A stretch of 64,000 nucleotides of DNA, from the NCBI GenBank assembly GCA_020137815.1, contig CM035353.1, forward strand, positions 7,347,298 to 7,411,297, in the 5' to 3' direction. Position numbers and translations under genes: made by a program. Below are positions 10,628 to 21,614 of the stretch, piece by piece; within the stretch, counting starts at the first letter, position 1; each line of letters opens with the position of its first letter. Source of the stretch: Hormiphora californensis (taxonomy: Eukaryota; Ctenophora; Tentaculata; Cydippida; Pleurobrachiidae). The notes under the pieces were generated by a model that was given only the letters and a program-made list of their open reading frames with translations, was not told where the DNA came from and did not search any database.

Positions 10628-13600
10628 GTTTCTATCTCTCTTACTAATTTCTATCTCTCTTTCTAGTTTCTATCTCTCTTTCTAATTTCTATCTCTCTTT
10701 CTAATTACTATCTCTCTTTCTAGTTTCTATAAATCCCCAATTCCAGGAGGTGGAGGAGCAGGAATCAAAGGAAGAGTTACCCAACACAATATGGTGGAAA
10801 ATGAAGAAGTGGTCTATGCACCTGTTGGCCAAGATATTTGAAAGATACGGCAACACCAACAATATCAGCAAGGTTATTATAGACTCGGCCGCCCACTACT
10901 ATCTTCTTTTCCTGGATCACCAAGTGTTCTCTATCATTCTCTATCTTGTCATTTGGTCATTGAGATCGTCAATATTACTATGCTAGCTGGTAATGAAATG
11001 ACCCCTCCGTTATAATTATAGCTCATGCAATATAATAACAGGGGTGACTTCGTAACCAAATGTCAGTACTCAGTATTATAACGACCCTCTTTGTTCCAGG
11101 AGTATAAGAAGCTGGGTCAGTTCTTTTCATCGCAGTGTGCAGTACCCATACTAAACACACTGCTAATGACGCTAGTTGAAACAAACAAGGGCCGTTACAT
11201 GAGTCCCCGGGTACTGCAGAAGATACTGGTCTACCTTAAACTAGGGTAAGAAGTTGTATTGTTCTAACTTAGCTAGTCTGATGGAGCCCACGGTGAGGGG
11301 TTCTTAACATTAGGAGGGGGGGTAGTTTGTAAACCTCGATCATGTAACGATATATACCACCCCGCAGTGTGTCAGTAGCAGTAACATGGAAAGTACTAAA
11401 AGACTCCATATTAGAGGTTATACAGAAGGTGGTGTTTCCCCTCCTCTGCCATTCGGATGATGATGAGGAGTTGTGGAAGGAAGATCCGTACGAGTATATC
11501 AGGATGAAGTTTGGTACGTGACAAACACCACCATATTTGGAAATCACGTGACACACACCACCATATATGGGCATCACGTGACACACACTACCATATTTGG
11601 GAATCACGTGACACACACCACCATATTTGGACATCACGTGACACACACCACACCATATTTGGGAATCACGTGACACATACCACCATTCTTCCACTCCCCC
11701 AGAGTACCCGTAATCCTTTCACAACTTGCTCCTCTGCTAAAAAAGCAGTTCACACGCCTTACTTTACAGATGTGTTTGAGGACTTCGTCTCGCCTGTTTC
11801 AACGGCACTTGCCTTGATTGAGGAGGTCGTTACAAAGAGAAAGAACATGCTCAGTCCCCTTCTCCACTGGGCTGCCCAACTCCTGGCAACCCCACAGGAT
11901 CAGTACAACCCCAGGATCAAGGTAGGTTTCGAAACACCATATTTGGGCATCACGTGACATGACAAAGAGAAAGAACATGCTCAGTCCCCTTCTCCATTGG
12001 GCTGCCCAACTCCTGGCAACCCCACAGGATCAATACAACCCCAGGATCAAGGTAGGTTTCGAAATGGGGGGGGGGGGGTGGCATGCGGTGGAATAGTGGG
12101 GTCTACATGTCCTTAGTCATGTTAGTGTCATGTTAGTGTTGGGTAACGATTGTGGAGTGATCCAGAGTAGCATCTCAGGAAGAGACAGGGTATGAGCACC
12201 AGATTTGGGACCACGTGGGCTTACCAAAACACAAGAAAAGTTTCTAAAGCAGAATTTAAACTTTTAGTATTATAGTTAGTTTAATAGTCACTTTTGACGA
12301 ATACTCCTTTTAGTAATCTTTTCCCGTCTCCCACCCTACTAGGGGGACGAACTGATAAAACTATGTTAGATAATTACCCACTCTACTACTACTGCTTACA
12401 GTGTTATCATTATTATGATAACTCCAATCATTCAATGGGGAGCGAAAGATGTAATATGTAACATCTTTACCGTCACTCCCCCCTCCTCAGGATGGAGCTA
12501 TGCACCTGATTGGGGCTGTATCGGAGAAGCTCCCTCCCCCCACGTGTTGCCCATATATGGTGTTGTGTGTCACGTGCCCTAACTCCCCCCTCCTCAGGAT
12601 GGAGCTATGCACCTGATTGGGGCTGTATCGGAGAAGCTCCCTCCCCCCACGTGTTGCCCATATATGGTGTTGTGTGTCACGTGCCCTCACCCCCCCCTCC
12701 TCAGGATGGAGCTATGCACCTGATTGGGGCTGTATCGGAGAAGCCCCCCCCCCCCCCACGTGTTGCCCATATATGGTGTTGTGTGTCACGTGATGTCTCA
12801 CCCCCCCCCCCTCCTCAGGATGGAGCTATGCACCTGATTGGGGCTGTATCGGAGAAGCTCCCCCCACGTGTTGCCCATATATGGTGTTGTGTGTCACGTG
12901 CTCTCACCCCTCCCCTCCTCAGGACGGAGCTATGCACCTGATTGGGGCTGTATCGGAGAAGCTGCTAAAGAAGTCAGAGTATGCCTCTCAGATAGAGAAT
13001 ATGTTGCAGGTTCACGTTCTACAGGACTTCCAGGTAAATTACACTATTGTTATAACAGCTGCTGTATTGTATGATTTTATTGGTGATGCCATCCCCTATT
13101 ATCCCCTATGGCGGCTGCAGTAGTGTATGGGTGATCACTGTGTCACCAAATTATTTTAGTGCACTCTCTCTACTAACGCCTAGTAAGAAATACGGTCAGT
13201 TTATAACCCCCTTTTCAGTCTCCCCACGGCTTCCTGCGGACCCGGGCCTGTTGGGTGGTGCAGAAAGTTTAGTGGAGCTAAATTCAGCAACAGAGACACC
13301 CTTCGATTGGCATTTGAGGGTGTCAGGGTCCTACTACTAAATGACAAGGAATTACCTGTCCAGGTATACTGGCATAGTGGCCCCACTTTTGGGACACTGT
13401 TAAATTGTTAAATTATACTACGTTTACTTGATTGATTTATGACGGTCCAACGATACATCTGTATGCAGGTTGAGGCTGCCTTTCGCGTTGCAGACCCTGC
13501 TAACACGACAGCCGGTTACTAAAGACCTCCTGTCACCTCACGTGGGGGCGGTTATACAGAAACTGCTGGAGGCAATCAAAGAGACTGAGAACGAGGATCT

Positions 13601-16600
13601 CACATTCGTTATGCAGGTTAGTAACCACTGGTTACCACTGGTAACTGCACTGGTAACTGCACTGGTAACTGCACTGGTAACTGCACTGGTAACCACTGGT
13701 AATACTCACATGACGTGTTCTACTTCTGTAGCCACACTCACACCAGTGTCGACCAAATAGTTCTCACACCCGATACTCGGAGAAGAAGATGTGTTATATT
13801 TCTGTTCCAGGTGGTTTATTGCAATCCAAACTTATACTGATTACAATTTGTCCTGTTTAGGAGCTTATAGAGACGTATAGCGAGGATATTCATACAGTTG
13901 CAGTTGCCTTGGTAACGGAACTTGTCAAGACATTCAATGTGAGTAGATATACTGTCTATAGATGCAATCAAAATCGTGTTGGTCGTTGTAAAACTGAGTT
14001 ATATATCCATATTGATACACCAATAATAGAGGTTCTATTATATCCCACTAGTCGATACTGGAGGAGGCAGCTACAGCGGATGATGGAGAGGGTGGGGGAG
14101 AGAGTGCATACAAAACAATGACTGCAATGGGCATCCTAAACACAATACAAAACCTCCTCTCTGCGGTAATGTACATTTGTGTGGCTGCATTTTATTTCAT
14201 AATGTGAGGGTTCCCGGTAGATCAAATGTACATGTTTCCAGTTAACTGTAAACTGGTTACTGGCAGTCTGCTTGATATAAAGAGTTATAATAGCACTGAG
14301 CTGACAATCACATACTTTACACAGGTATCCCAGAATCAGAAGATAATGCCCAAGATTGAGAACATTCTAGCTGATTTGATATCTACCATACTGAAAGGGA
14401 GGATAGTAGACTATTACGAGGAGGTAATAGTTAAATTATGAGACTAATTAATTAATTAGGAGACTAATTAATTAATTAGTGAGCACGAGGAGATAGTTCT
14501 TCAAAAAATGTGCTTCTAGGGAGCTCTCCTGGAGAAAACAAACATGATTCATTTGTCATTATTTTATTGATCCAGATCCTAACTGCACTCCATCCTAGGT
14601 GTTTCAAATGATCCAGATCCTAACTGCACTCCGTGTATCATCTGTCATGTGGAATGTACTGTTCCAGATTTACGAAGCATTCAAAGCAGACGGGGCGGAC
14701 TACTTTACCGACATGATGGGTAGGTAGACCACGTGACACATAATACCATATTTGGGTATCACGTGACACATACCACCATATTTGGGTATCACGTGATGGT
14801 TATAAAACAATTAACCAACACCCCTACAGGTTCTCTTCACAACTATGCGACAGTTGACTCAGCCCAGTTCCTGGCTAACCCCCAATACATCGAGATAATG
14901 TATAACATCTCAAAAACTGTCCTGAAATCTGAAGAAAGTGAGGATCCCCAGTACAATGCACTGAAACTCGTTGAAGTTATCATCATTAACCATAGAGGTA
15001 CATGTACATGAATAACCTGTGATTGACTCAACGGCGTAACTGCCACTGATTTAAAACACTTCAAGCTAGAATTATTTTCCCTGACAATTATTGAAACTCC
15101 TTTCCCATCGTTTCAGGGAAGGTAGATAACATGTTGCACATGTTCATGGGTCTGGCACTGGACAAACTGGCACAATCCGTCCAAACTGTAGAGTTGAGAG
15201 CTGTGGCACTTCTTGTCGTAGTGGCTGGTAAGTACACCCATATAAGGGCATATATTGCCATATATGGTCATGTCTAATACCCATGTGTTACAGGTATATG
15301 GTACAACCCGACCCTTGCAATGGTCGTCCTACAGCGGTACAAGCTGCCACAGTGCGGGGATCAGGGGGTTACAGAACAGTTCTTTAACCAACTGTTCAGT
15401 GATACCGAGGTGTTCATGGGGATTCACGATAAGAAGGTATTACAGGCAGTTGGTACATTGGGGTTTTATCCCCTCCCCCATTGCAGTTTAGTTGGTACAC
15501 TGGGTTTTATCCCCTCCCCCCACCCACTGTTTCTAGATCCCTTCCCCCGACCCCAACCTATTTCTAGATCCGTTCTCCCCCATCCCCACCCACTGTTTCT
15601 AGATCTCATCCCCCGACCCCAACCTATTTCTAGATCCGTTATCCCCCTTCTCATCCCCCGACCCCAACCTATTTCTAGATCCGTTATCCCCCCCCCCCCC
15701 GACCCCACTTTGGTATATAATTGAATTTTTCACACTTTCTGCGGAGCACGGACTCAGTGTCAAGCGACTCAAGTATATAAAGGGGTGGGTCGGGGTAACC
15801 AACCCCAAACTGTTTCTTTCTAAAACCATAATAATTTCAGGTGGCAGTGTTATCTCTCTGCGAACTGATAATGCACCCTACTGCCCCAAAACCATTCGAA
15901 CACCTGGCCGACAAGTTGATACCCTTCTTCGTGTCACTCCTCACCAACCTCCGGCTTGCCTACCAGGTATCTACAACATGTGTGGTTTAACATGATTTGA
16001 TATATCTGAGTTATTACTGTGTTAGTTTGGGGAGTCAATCCTCAGAGAGAACTCTACAGAGAACTTAGATTCTCTGGAGTATCAAACTCGTATTTTGTTT
16101 TGTAATATCTGAGTTATAACACTACATCAGAGGAATTGTTTACATGACCCAGTTTTTATGAGGTTTTTAGGAGAGGATTGTTTGTTTACATGAGTAGGCT
16201 TACCAGTTAGTGAATGTAAAACAGACACGGTACACTCTGCAACGAGAACATGCTTATTTTTGGTACCACCCCATTCAAACGTCCCTGCACTGCTCTCCAC
16301 GCGTATCTGGTTGCCAATGACCTCACATTGCCAGCTGTATGTCTGTCCATCTGCGCTAACATCATCTAGATTTAGTTGCACAGTTCCGCACTGGTGTTTC
16401 TTCTCGGCACTGTCTACCACATACACCACTGCATCTGTCATCAATCTAGCAACTTGTCTGACATTTTGTGCAGTTATAGCAGTGTTGAATAGAACCAGAG
16501 TGACATCTTTAACTCTGATATCAGTGTTAGAGAATGTCATCAGGAGCCATGATGCAGTGTCATCCGAGTGGGCTTCTGCAAATGTCGCCACGTCGTTGTC

Positions 16601-17138
16601 GATACTGAGAGCAGCGGGGTATCGATTATCTTGGTATGTAGTGCTTAGAGTCGCAGAGAAGGGCCTGATCACTCTAGAAGGCACTGAAACGTTTGGAGAG
16701 TTTTTATCAGTTACAACTATCAGATAATAATTTCGACTATCGAAGCTGCAGTTTTTAAACCCCTAGTTGTAGTTTTGATAGCTTACCAGCATAATTAGGA
16801 GCTACAAGTGACACGAACAGGAGAACCAGAAATACTGGCAGCATATTTAGAGACTGCGTTTGTCGTTTCCTGCCTTAGCTATTATACGGGGGATGTACCA
16901 AGGTTATATATGTAGCAAGAATGAGCCAGTTGGATCAACAGTATAAAGTTGCCCCCCCCCCCCCCAATATTGACTATAATAAAGAACGGGGAATTTCACG
17001 AACTAAAAGGCGGTCTAGATAGAAAGTGAACTATAAGCTCCTAGTTCTTCACAGTACAGACTTTTGTGCGTCACCCTGGAAAGCTCTGTGTTTGAACTGA
17101 GTACCATTATATCACGTGATCTGTGTCGCTTGTGGGAG

Positions 17139-17216
<78 letters not shown>

Positions 17217-18265
17217 CACACACACAACTGTGTCTTGAAGACACGTGGTTTTAAAACACTTCCCTTTTCAGTTACGGAGAGAGGAGGAGGCGGGGGAGCA
17301 GGAGTCAGGGGAGGAGGGTGAGGATGATGAGGAGGCTGATGAGGAACTAGAATCGGATGATGATGAATGGGACGATGAAGGTACTGATACTGATTATTGC
17401 TTGACTGATATATTGCTTTACTTGTCTCATATAAGACCCTCCTCTTCACGATGTACAGTCAGTGTCTGACAATGCTTTTCTGATTTGTTGAGTAACCCCT
17501 TACTCAACAAATATTGATGCCATATTGCTGATCAACCCATTCTCTCCGGGCCCCGCGACGGCGAGAGGGTTTGAACAAAACAGGCTAACATGAATAGTAG
17601 TAGCTGTGTTCTTGATCCAACAAAGCAATATCCCATTATTATTTGGGTCATAATTAGCCCTGACCCCCCCCCCCCCTGACCGCCCCCCCCCCCCCAGTAT
17701 TTGACTCTTTATTTGACTCTTTTGAAAGAGCTACCTGACCACATGTAACACATCTCCTGTGCAGGTGAAGAGTACGTGTCTAAACTGGATGATTTTGACC
17801 CCAGTGATGTCAATGGGATGTTTGACCTCGATCACTTGGAGTGTTTTGACACCATTCTAGATGATGATGATACAGCTCCTTGCGAGTTCGCCGCCTTCAA
17901 AAAGTAATTGGGCGCCTTACTGACCTGCACTCTGCAGTCTCACTTATTACCATTCATTGGAACGGTTCAAATGGAACCTTCAAAATTATAACTGCATTCT
18001 ACACTAATCTTCTTCTTATTCCAATAGTTGAGGGAGAGTCTAAAATAATATCTCACGCAGGTTATTGGAGTTCCTCTCTCAAAGCAAGGACGGTCACGAG
18101 ATCCTTCTAAAATGTGTGGATGACAAGATGAGACAGGATATATCGGGGTTGATCGAGTACGCTGATAAAGAGGCAGCAAGGAGGCAGAGTGAACGGATAG
18201 AGAACCAGGGAGGATACAACTTCACTAACTCTTTCACCGTCCCTACTCAGTTCAATTTTGGGTAA
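3810..18265 (+). CDS. IPO7: Importin-7/8 family nuclear import receptor, 25 exons
   Basis: Exons: 3810-3899, 4063-4144, 4424-4559, 4775-4919, 5110-5186, 7577-7661, 8374-8463, 10747-10872, 11100-11245, 11368-11513, 11770-11921, 12923-13033, 13219-13363, 13469-13616, 13861-13938, 14052-14165, 14325-14423, 14617-14719, 14830-14997, 15117-15227, 15294-15436, 15841-15966, 17272-17380, 17765-17903, 18061-18265. All junctions are phase-consistent and give about 1023 residues, close to the usual size of IPO7/8. Recognisable family blocks include [15 protein letters not shown] (exon 10), [14 protein letters not shown] (exon 12), DYFTDMM (exon 18), the acidic segment of exon 23 and the C-terminal FNFG. 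The protein is a Ran-binding importin-beta-type carrier of cargo such as ribosomal proteins and histones. Oddities: single extra bases break the frame in exons 13 and 14, and several splice junctions are tandemly duplicated. IPO7 versus IPO8 cannot be separated. Confidence 0.93.
3912..3965. repeat. (CT)n microsatellite in importin intron 1
   Basis: About 25 CT units lie 12 bp after the exon 1 donor. This is intronic low-complexity DNA. Confidence 0.9.
5168..5683 (+). repeat. 47-bp minisatellite built from the exon 5 donor junction (part 1)
   Basis: The repeat unit contains CCTGTACTATTTGAAAG, which is the last part of importin exon 5, followed by its donor GTATAAACC and a pyrimidine-rich spacer. 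About eleven units lie here, counting the true exon end at 5186; two are degenerate (near 5500 and 5545). The array resumes at 7017 on the far side of a fold-back element. Nearly every unit therefore keeps an exon-like end plus a GT donor. Confidence 0.9.
5684..7010. mobile_element. Fold-back element inserted in the minisatellite
   Basis: Both ends are G/C-rich (GGGGGGCCCGCG and an inverse C run with CGCGG). Inside each end are inverted arrays of the unit GGACATTAAA. A second inverted repeat lies further in, including GTGTCTAATTAGAAGTCAAA near 6041 matched inversely near 6615. Left and right flanks are both minisatellite sequence, and ATCCCTCC borders both ends. That is a possible 8-bp duplication, but it is also part of the repeat unit. 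No coding frame is seen. Confidence 0.8.
7011..7255 (+). repeat. 47-bp minisatellite, part 2
   Basis: Five further units of the exon-5-donor minisatellite, each with CTATTTGAAAG followed by GTATAAACC. They continue the array interrupted by the fold-back element at 5684-7010. Confidence 0.9.
8641..10554. mobile_element. Inverted-repeat element inserted in a (CT)n microsatellite
   Basis: The ends are CACAGTGGGTAA and its exact inverse TTACCCACTGTG. Each is followed further in by an inverted CCTACAAA motif. Both flanks are (CT)n, so the element split a microsatellite. It lies in importin intron 7 and itself contains a separate fold-back element at 8875-9891. No transposase frame was found. CAGTG-type ends would suit hAT, but the target duplication is hidden in the CT repeat. 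Confidence 0.7.
8875..9891. mobile_element. Fold-back DNA transposon, copy 2 of the GGCAGGTCGG family
   Basis: The termini match the 176-1615 element (GGCAGGTCGGTAGAACTTCG). Tandem 17-bp units GGGTAGGTCTGAATTTA lie behind both ends. A perfect 8-bp duplication CATTCTTT flanks it (8867-8874 and 9892-9899). The centre consists of about four units in each arm containing CGTCCCGTATCTCGTATCAA, unrelated to the core of copy 1. Ends are thus conserved and cores replaced. Confidence 0.85.
10555..10626. repeat. (CT)n microsatellite in importin intron 7
   Basis: About 35 CT units. They are the right-hand remainder of the microsatellite interrupted by the element at 8641-10554. Confidence 0.9.
10988..11062. 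mobile_element. Mini hairpin element (GGTTACGAAG family), copy 1
   Basis: The left end TGGTAATGAAATGACCCCT pairs with the right end AGGGGTGACTTCGTAACCA. Copies with the same ends but different loops lie at 50782-50858 and 52303-52366. It is a short non-autonomous inverted-repeat element in importin intron 8. Confidence 0.6.
11508..11690. repeat. 36-bp CACGTG-bounded tandem repeat
   Basis: About five head-to-tail units hold ACCACCATATTTGGGAA between CACGTG palindromes. They begin at the donor of importin exon 10. Related copies occur at 11930-11957 and 14729-14796, and in inverse orientation between the exon 12 duplicates (12536-12900). CACGTG is the E-box core for bHLH factors; any binding is conjecture. 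Confidence 0.85.
11962..12051 (+). pseudogene. Partial duplicate of importin exon 11 with its donor
   Basis: This repeats the last 90 bases of exon 11 (from ACAAAGAGAAAGAACATGC to the GTAGGTTTC donor) with only a couple of substitutions. It lacks the exon's acceptor side and is preceded by a CACGTG repeat unit. Splicing into it would require a new acceptor. Confidence 0.85.
12483..12922 (+). repeat. Fourfold duplication of the importin exon 12 acceptor junction
   Basis: Four units of about 107 bp precede the real exon 12. Each has a pyrimidine tract, a CCTCCTCAG acceptor and the first about 40 bases of the exon (encoding [13 protein letters not shown]), then an inverse CACGTG repeat. Only the fifth copy (12923-13033) continues into the full exon and a donor. 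None of the partial copies has an obvious GT donor in the right place. Confidence 0.9.
13617..13702. repeat. Short minisatellite at the exon 14 donor
   Basis: About six units of CTGGTAACTGCA and CTGGTAACCA begin directly after the exon 14 donor GTTAGTAACC. Several contain GGTAAC, a possible cryptic donor. Confidence 0.75.
14573..14616 (+). repeat. Duplicated acceptor of importin exon 18
   Basis: GATCCAGATCCTAACTGCAC appears at about 14570 and again at the real acceptor (CAG ends at 14616). Both copies contain the acceptor and the first bases of the exon. The second continues in frame. Confidence 0.8.
16127..16844 (-). CDS. Small secreted F5/8C-like protein, nested antisense in importin intron 22
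   Basis: Two exons, 16787-16844 and 16127-16683, join in phase 1 to encode 204 residues. The first 17-19 residues ([16 protein letters not shown]) form a clear signal peptide. The rest resembles a galactose-binding-like beta-sandwich (F5/8 type C or fucolectin class): a [10 protein letters not shown] stretch, then [11 protein letters not shown], then a paired-cysteine segment. A GTAAGC at 16206-16201 could be a donor that replaces the last 25 or so residues with another exon. It lies wholly inside a host-gene intron on the opposite strand. A similar arrangement is seen at 53965-54629. The ligand is unknown. Confidence 0.7.
17142..17226. repeat. (CA)n microsatellite in importin intron 22
   Basis: About 41 CA units with one interruption, ending 46 bases before exon 23. 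Confidence 0.9.
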
Positions 18266-18590
18266 GAGAGAGAGAGAGAGAGGGAGGGATATCGCGTGTG
18301 TTCAACTTTCGTCTTATTTTAATTCTCAAGTTAGTACTACTACTGAAGAACAATGCTAGCTGTTGTAAGGTAGCTCTGGGCGTCGCTCCATATATATGGG
18401 TTGATGATGTATATCCTAGCTGAAATCAACTTGGGCAAAATTTAAGAGGGTCTTTAGTTTTTTTAATCCTACGATTGATAATATAAAACGCAATCAAACA
18501 TATAATATTAAAATACTTCAAGATATAGCTGACGTAAATTTACCAAGAAAACCGCTGTGTGGCGGCGAAGACCCTATTGTGATTCGAATA
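18266..18590. other. Downstream flank of the importin gene
   Basis: A GA-rich patch follows the stop codon, then AT-rich sequence with no gene signal. It presumably contains the 3' untranslated region. I cannot place a poly(A) signal with confidence. Confidence 0.4.
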
Positions 18591-20112
18591 TACCGTGTGG
18601 GGCAATAAAATGCCCCCCCCCCCCCCCCCCCCAAGTCTACCATAGTTCCAGATATCGTGGAGCGCTAAAATTTGGTTCAGTAACTCTAACACAAATAAAT
18701 AACTTGACCAAAATTTCAGACCTCTAGCTCAAAATTCATTTTTTTGATAGGAATGAACATTGTCATTCATTCCAGGAAAAAATATTTTCCGGTTCAAAAT
18801 TTAACCAATTATGTTTGGCTATCGATTAGCTTTCCAATGTGACCAAGATCAGCTAAATTGGACAACCACAAGAGACACAGTGTCATGTTTCTTAAAGTTA
18901 GTCAGGTCATGTGATCTTCACTGAATCGTTGATCGTGTTCAGTATTACGAATTGGTCTAAGTGGTAGAGAATCTCGTATCACATCTGCTAATGAGGGATG
19001 ACGATGCTGATTGGTCATGAGATCTGTAGCTCTTTGATAAATGTCCTTTTTCCTCGAATCACATCACCCTGTATTGGTACACATACCCAATTAGCGGCCA
19101 TGATACGAGATTCCTTTGCCCATTGACCCGATTAGCAATCCCGGAAACTCAACGATTCGGTGAAGATCACATGACCTGACTAACTTAAAGCAACATGACA
19201 CTGTGTCTCTTGTGTTTGTCCAATTTAGCTGATCTTGGTCCCATTGGAAAGCAAATCGATAGCCAAACATAATTAGTTAAACTAGTAAGCCCGCTCGCCC
19301 TACGGGCGAATGTCGGGGATGGTCATACAGTAAACTAAGCAAATAGTGTAGTATCATTTGAAATTTTTAAAATCAGTAAATTTATCAGGTAAATTAACCA
19401 CAGGGATTCTTTCGACAGAAAATCCACGGGTCCTCTTTTGGCAGGTCCTATTGTATTTTATGAAGGAGCACATTTACAAAATACTTTCACGTATTACTGT
19501 CATTTCTTATTAGTGCCATTGATACTTTGTTATTACGTGTGTTGACAACATTTTTTGAATAATAATCACCTCTTTTGTAGGATTCTATCACGTAGTCTAT
19601 AGGTGTCAGCGCCAGTTTGGGACATATATGGCTCCTCCAAACTCGCTGGCGATTGTGTTGAAGTTGAGTAGTCATGTTCACGAAACGTGGTGAACAGATC
19701 AAATCGAGCAAACGATCAATCACACAACCGGCAGAGAGATGAATCAAGGATGCACGTGCAGTTTAAGGCTCAAGCTGGCAGGTTGCCAGGGTCCCTTTAG
19801 GGACAACACGTGCAAAAGGCCATTTCCAGGAATTTTTTGCGTGGCACTATTTGCCATATTTGGTTAAAAAAACGGGACATGGGATTTCCCTATTTGCTTT
19901 AATAATAGTATGATTTTGGACCGGAAAATATTTTTTCCTGGAATGAATGACAATGTTCATTCCGATCAAAAAAATGAATTTTGAGCTAGAGGTCTGAAAT
20001 TTTGGCCAAGTTATTTATTTGTCTCATAGAATTACTGTACCAAATTTTAGCGCTCCACGATATCTGGAACTATGGTAGACTTGGGGGGGCATTTTTATTG
20101 CCCCACACGGTA
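18591..20112. mobile_element. Fold-back element interrupted by a Helitron
   Basis: The ends TACCGTGTGGGGCAATAAAA and the inverse TTTTATTGCCCCACACGG face each other. The arms match over about 400 bp, including GCTCCACGATATCTGGAAC and CTTGGTCACATTGGAAAGC with few differences. Excluding the Helitron at 19282-19913, the element is about 890 bp. No coding frame was found. The flanks are AT-rich (TATA on both sides), so the exact target duplication is uncertain. Confidence 0.85.
19282..19913 (-). mobile_element. Non-autonomous Helitron, copy 1
   Basis: On the minus strand it begins TCATACTATTATTAAAGC and ends in a hairpin (CGCCC-GTA-GGGCG) followed about ten bases later by CTAG. It sits between A and T. 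The host arm reads GGTCCAAAA before it and TTTAAC after it. The opposite, empty arm of the same palindrome reads GGTTCAAAATTTAACC (18791-18806), showing the exact insertion point and no target duplication. These are diagnostic Helitron features. No Rep/helicase frame is present. A second copy lies at 30038-30617. Confidence 0.9.
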
Positions 20113-20573
20113 TAGTGCGCTCAGATCAGGTCGATGCCGCCAGACAGGTAATTGAAAGGCATGGTGTTAACACTATAGTGACTATAGTGACTATTAGATG
20201 TGCAGTGCACTGTGTAGTAGTGTGGCTGAGGTTGAAGTAAATTATTTCACGTTGTGTTTTAGTGTGAAGGCGTGTTTTTATTATTCAAGGTTCCAATTCC
20301 TGGTTAGATAACGACTTTTTCGCAGTTTTACAGCAAACAACAGTTAGCACAACTCATGCATGTAAATTGAATCACGACTTGATCATTAGCTAATAAATAT
20401 ACTGCTGCCAAGTCCCAAGTCCCGGCGTTTACAATTGCTGGACCCTCTTCGATCGGTTCTCCACGCGACGAAAGAAGAGTTAGAACATGAACAAATATGT
20501 GTTTGTCATTTGCAAATGATATCGCTCTGATGACATATAATATCGTTCAGATAGTGTTAATTCATAGTAAGGG

Positions 20574-21569
20574 GATTTTAGTAAAAAAAGGGCCAAGTTT
20601 TCAGCAAAATTTTTAACAAGCTAATTTCTTCATCAATAGGTCCGGATAGGTGTCTAGTATCACCAAAAAAAAGTACACGATAATCGGAAGTGCGCACACA
20701 CGCTGAGCGCGCAAGAAGTAAACACATGTAAATACATGTGTTTCTAGCCTGGCACGAAAACCCAAAAACCATCTTAGGAGACGAGTAGAGAAAAAATCAA
20801 GGGCACTAGATTGTGTAGCGTCCTCGCATTAGTGGGGGTAGGTGCTGGAATTAAGTCTCTCTCATCTGGTTAATTAGATAATTGGATAATTAGATATGCG
20901 CATAACCGTATTTTGGCTATATGGCTATAGCTACTTAGGAATGGTTTAGAGACTTTTCATTGGTGCCATTTTGTTCAGAAAAAAATTTCAATCTAAGAGT
21001 TGTGGAAAAATTTAGAGCCTATCTCTTACCGTTTTGGCGTTATTTGCGGTCAAAGTATGCCAAATCAGCCGAAAATGCCAAAAAATTAGTTAATTGGCCT
21101 TCTTTGACTGCAAATAACGCCAAAACGGTAAGAGATAGGCTCTAAATTTTTCCACAACTCTTAGATTGAAATTTTTTTCTGAACAAAATGGCACCAATGA
21201 AAAGTCTCTAAACCATTCCTAAGTGGCTATAGCCATATAGCCAAAATACGGTTATTCGCATATCTAATTATCCAATTATCTAATTAACCAGATGAGATAG
21301 AGACTTAATTCCAGCACCTACCCCCACTAATGCGAGGACGCTACACAATCTAGTGCCCTTGATTTTTTCTCTACTCGTCTCCTAAGATGGTTTTTGGGTT
21401 TTCGTGCCAGGCTAGAAATACATGTATTTACATGTGTTTACTTCTTGCGCGTGTGCGCACTTCCGATTATCGTGTACTTTTTTTTGGTGATACTAGACAC
21501 CTATCCGGACCTATTGGTGAAGAAATTAGCTTGTTAAAAATTTTGCTGAAAAAATATACTAAAATTCCC
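20574..21569. mobile_element. Near-perfect palindromic fold-back element
   Basis: Two arms of about 490 bp are almost identical inverses around a centre near 21065 (for example TAAGAGATAGGCTCTAAAT in the right arm). The outer ends are GGGGATTTTAGTA and the inverse TACTAAAATTCCC. It ends 45 bp from the stop of the zinc-finger gene, so transcripts reading past that gene would form a long hairpin. No transposase frame; class unknown. Confidence 0.85.
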
Positions 21570-21614
21570 TAACTATCAGCTCGAGATATCTGATATCATG
21601 TGGCACAGCTGTGT

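Noticed and set aside
11508-11690. Regularly spaced repeats that superficially resemble a CRISPR array
   Set aside because: Eukaryotic intron; units are continuous tandem repeats without unique spacers.
17015-17469. Open frames running through the CA repeat on both strands
   Set aside because: Only the 17272-17380 part is real coding sequence (importin exon 23); the rest is microsatellite.
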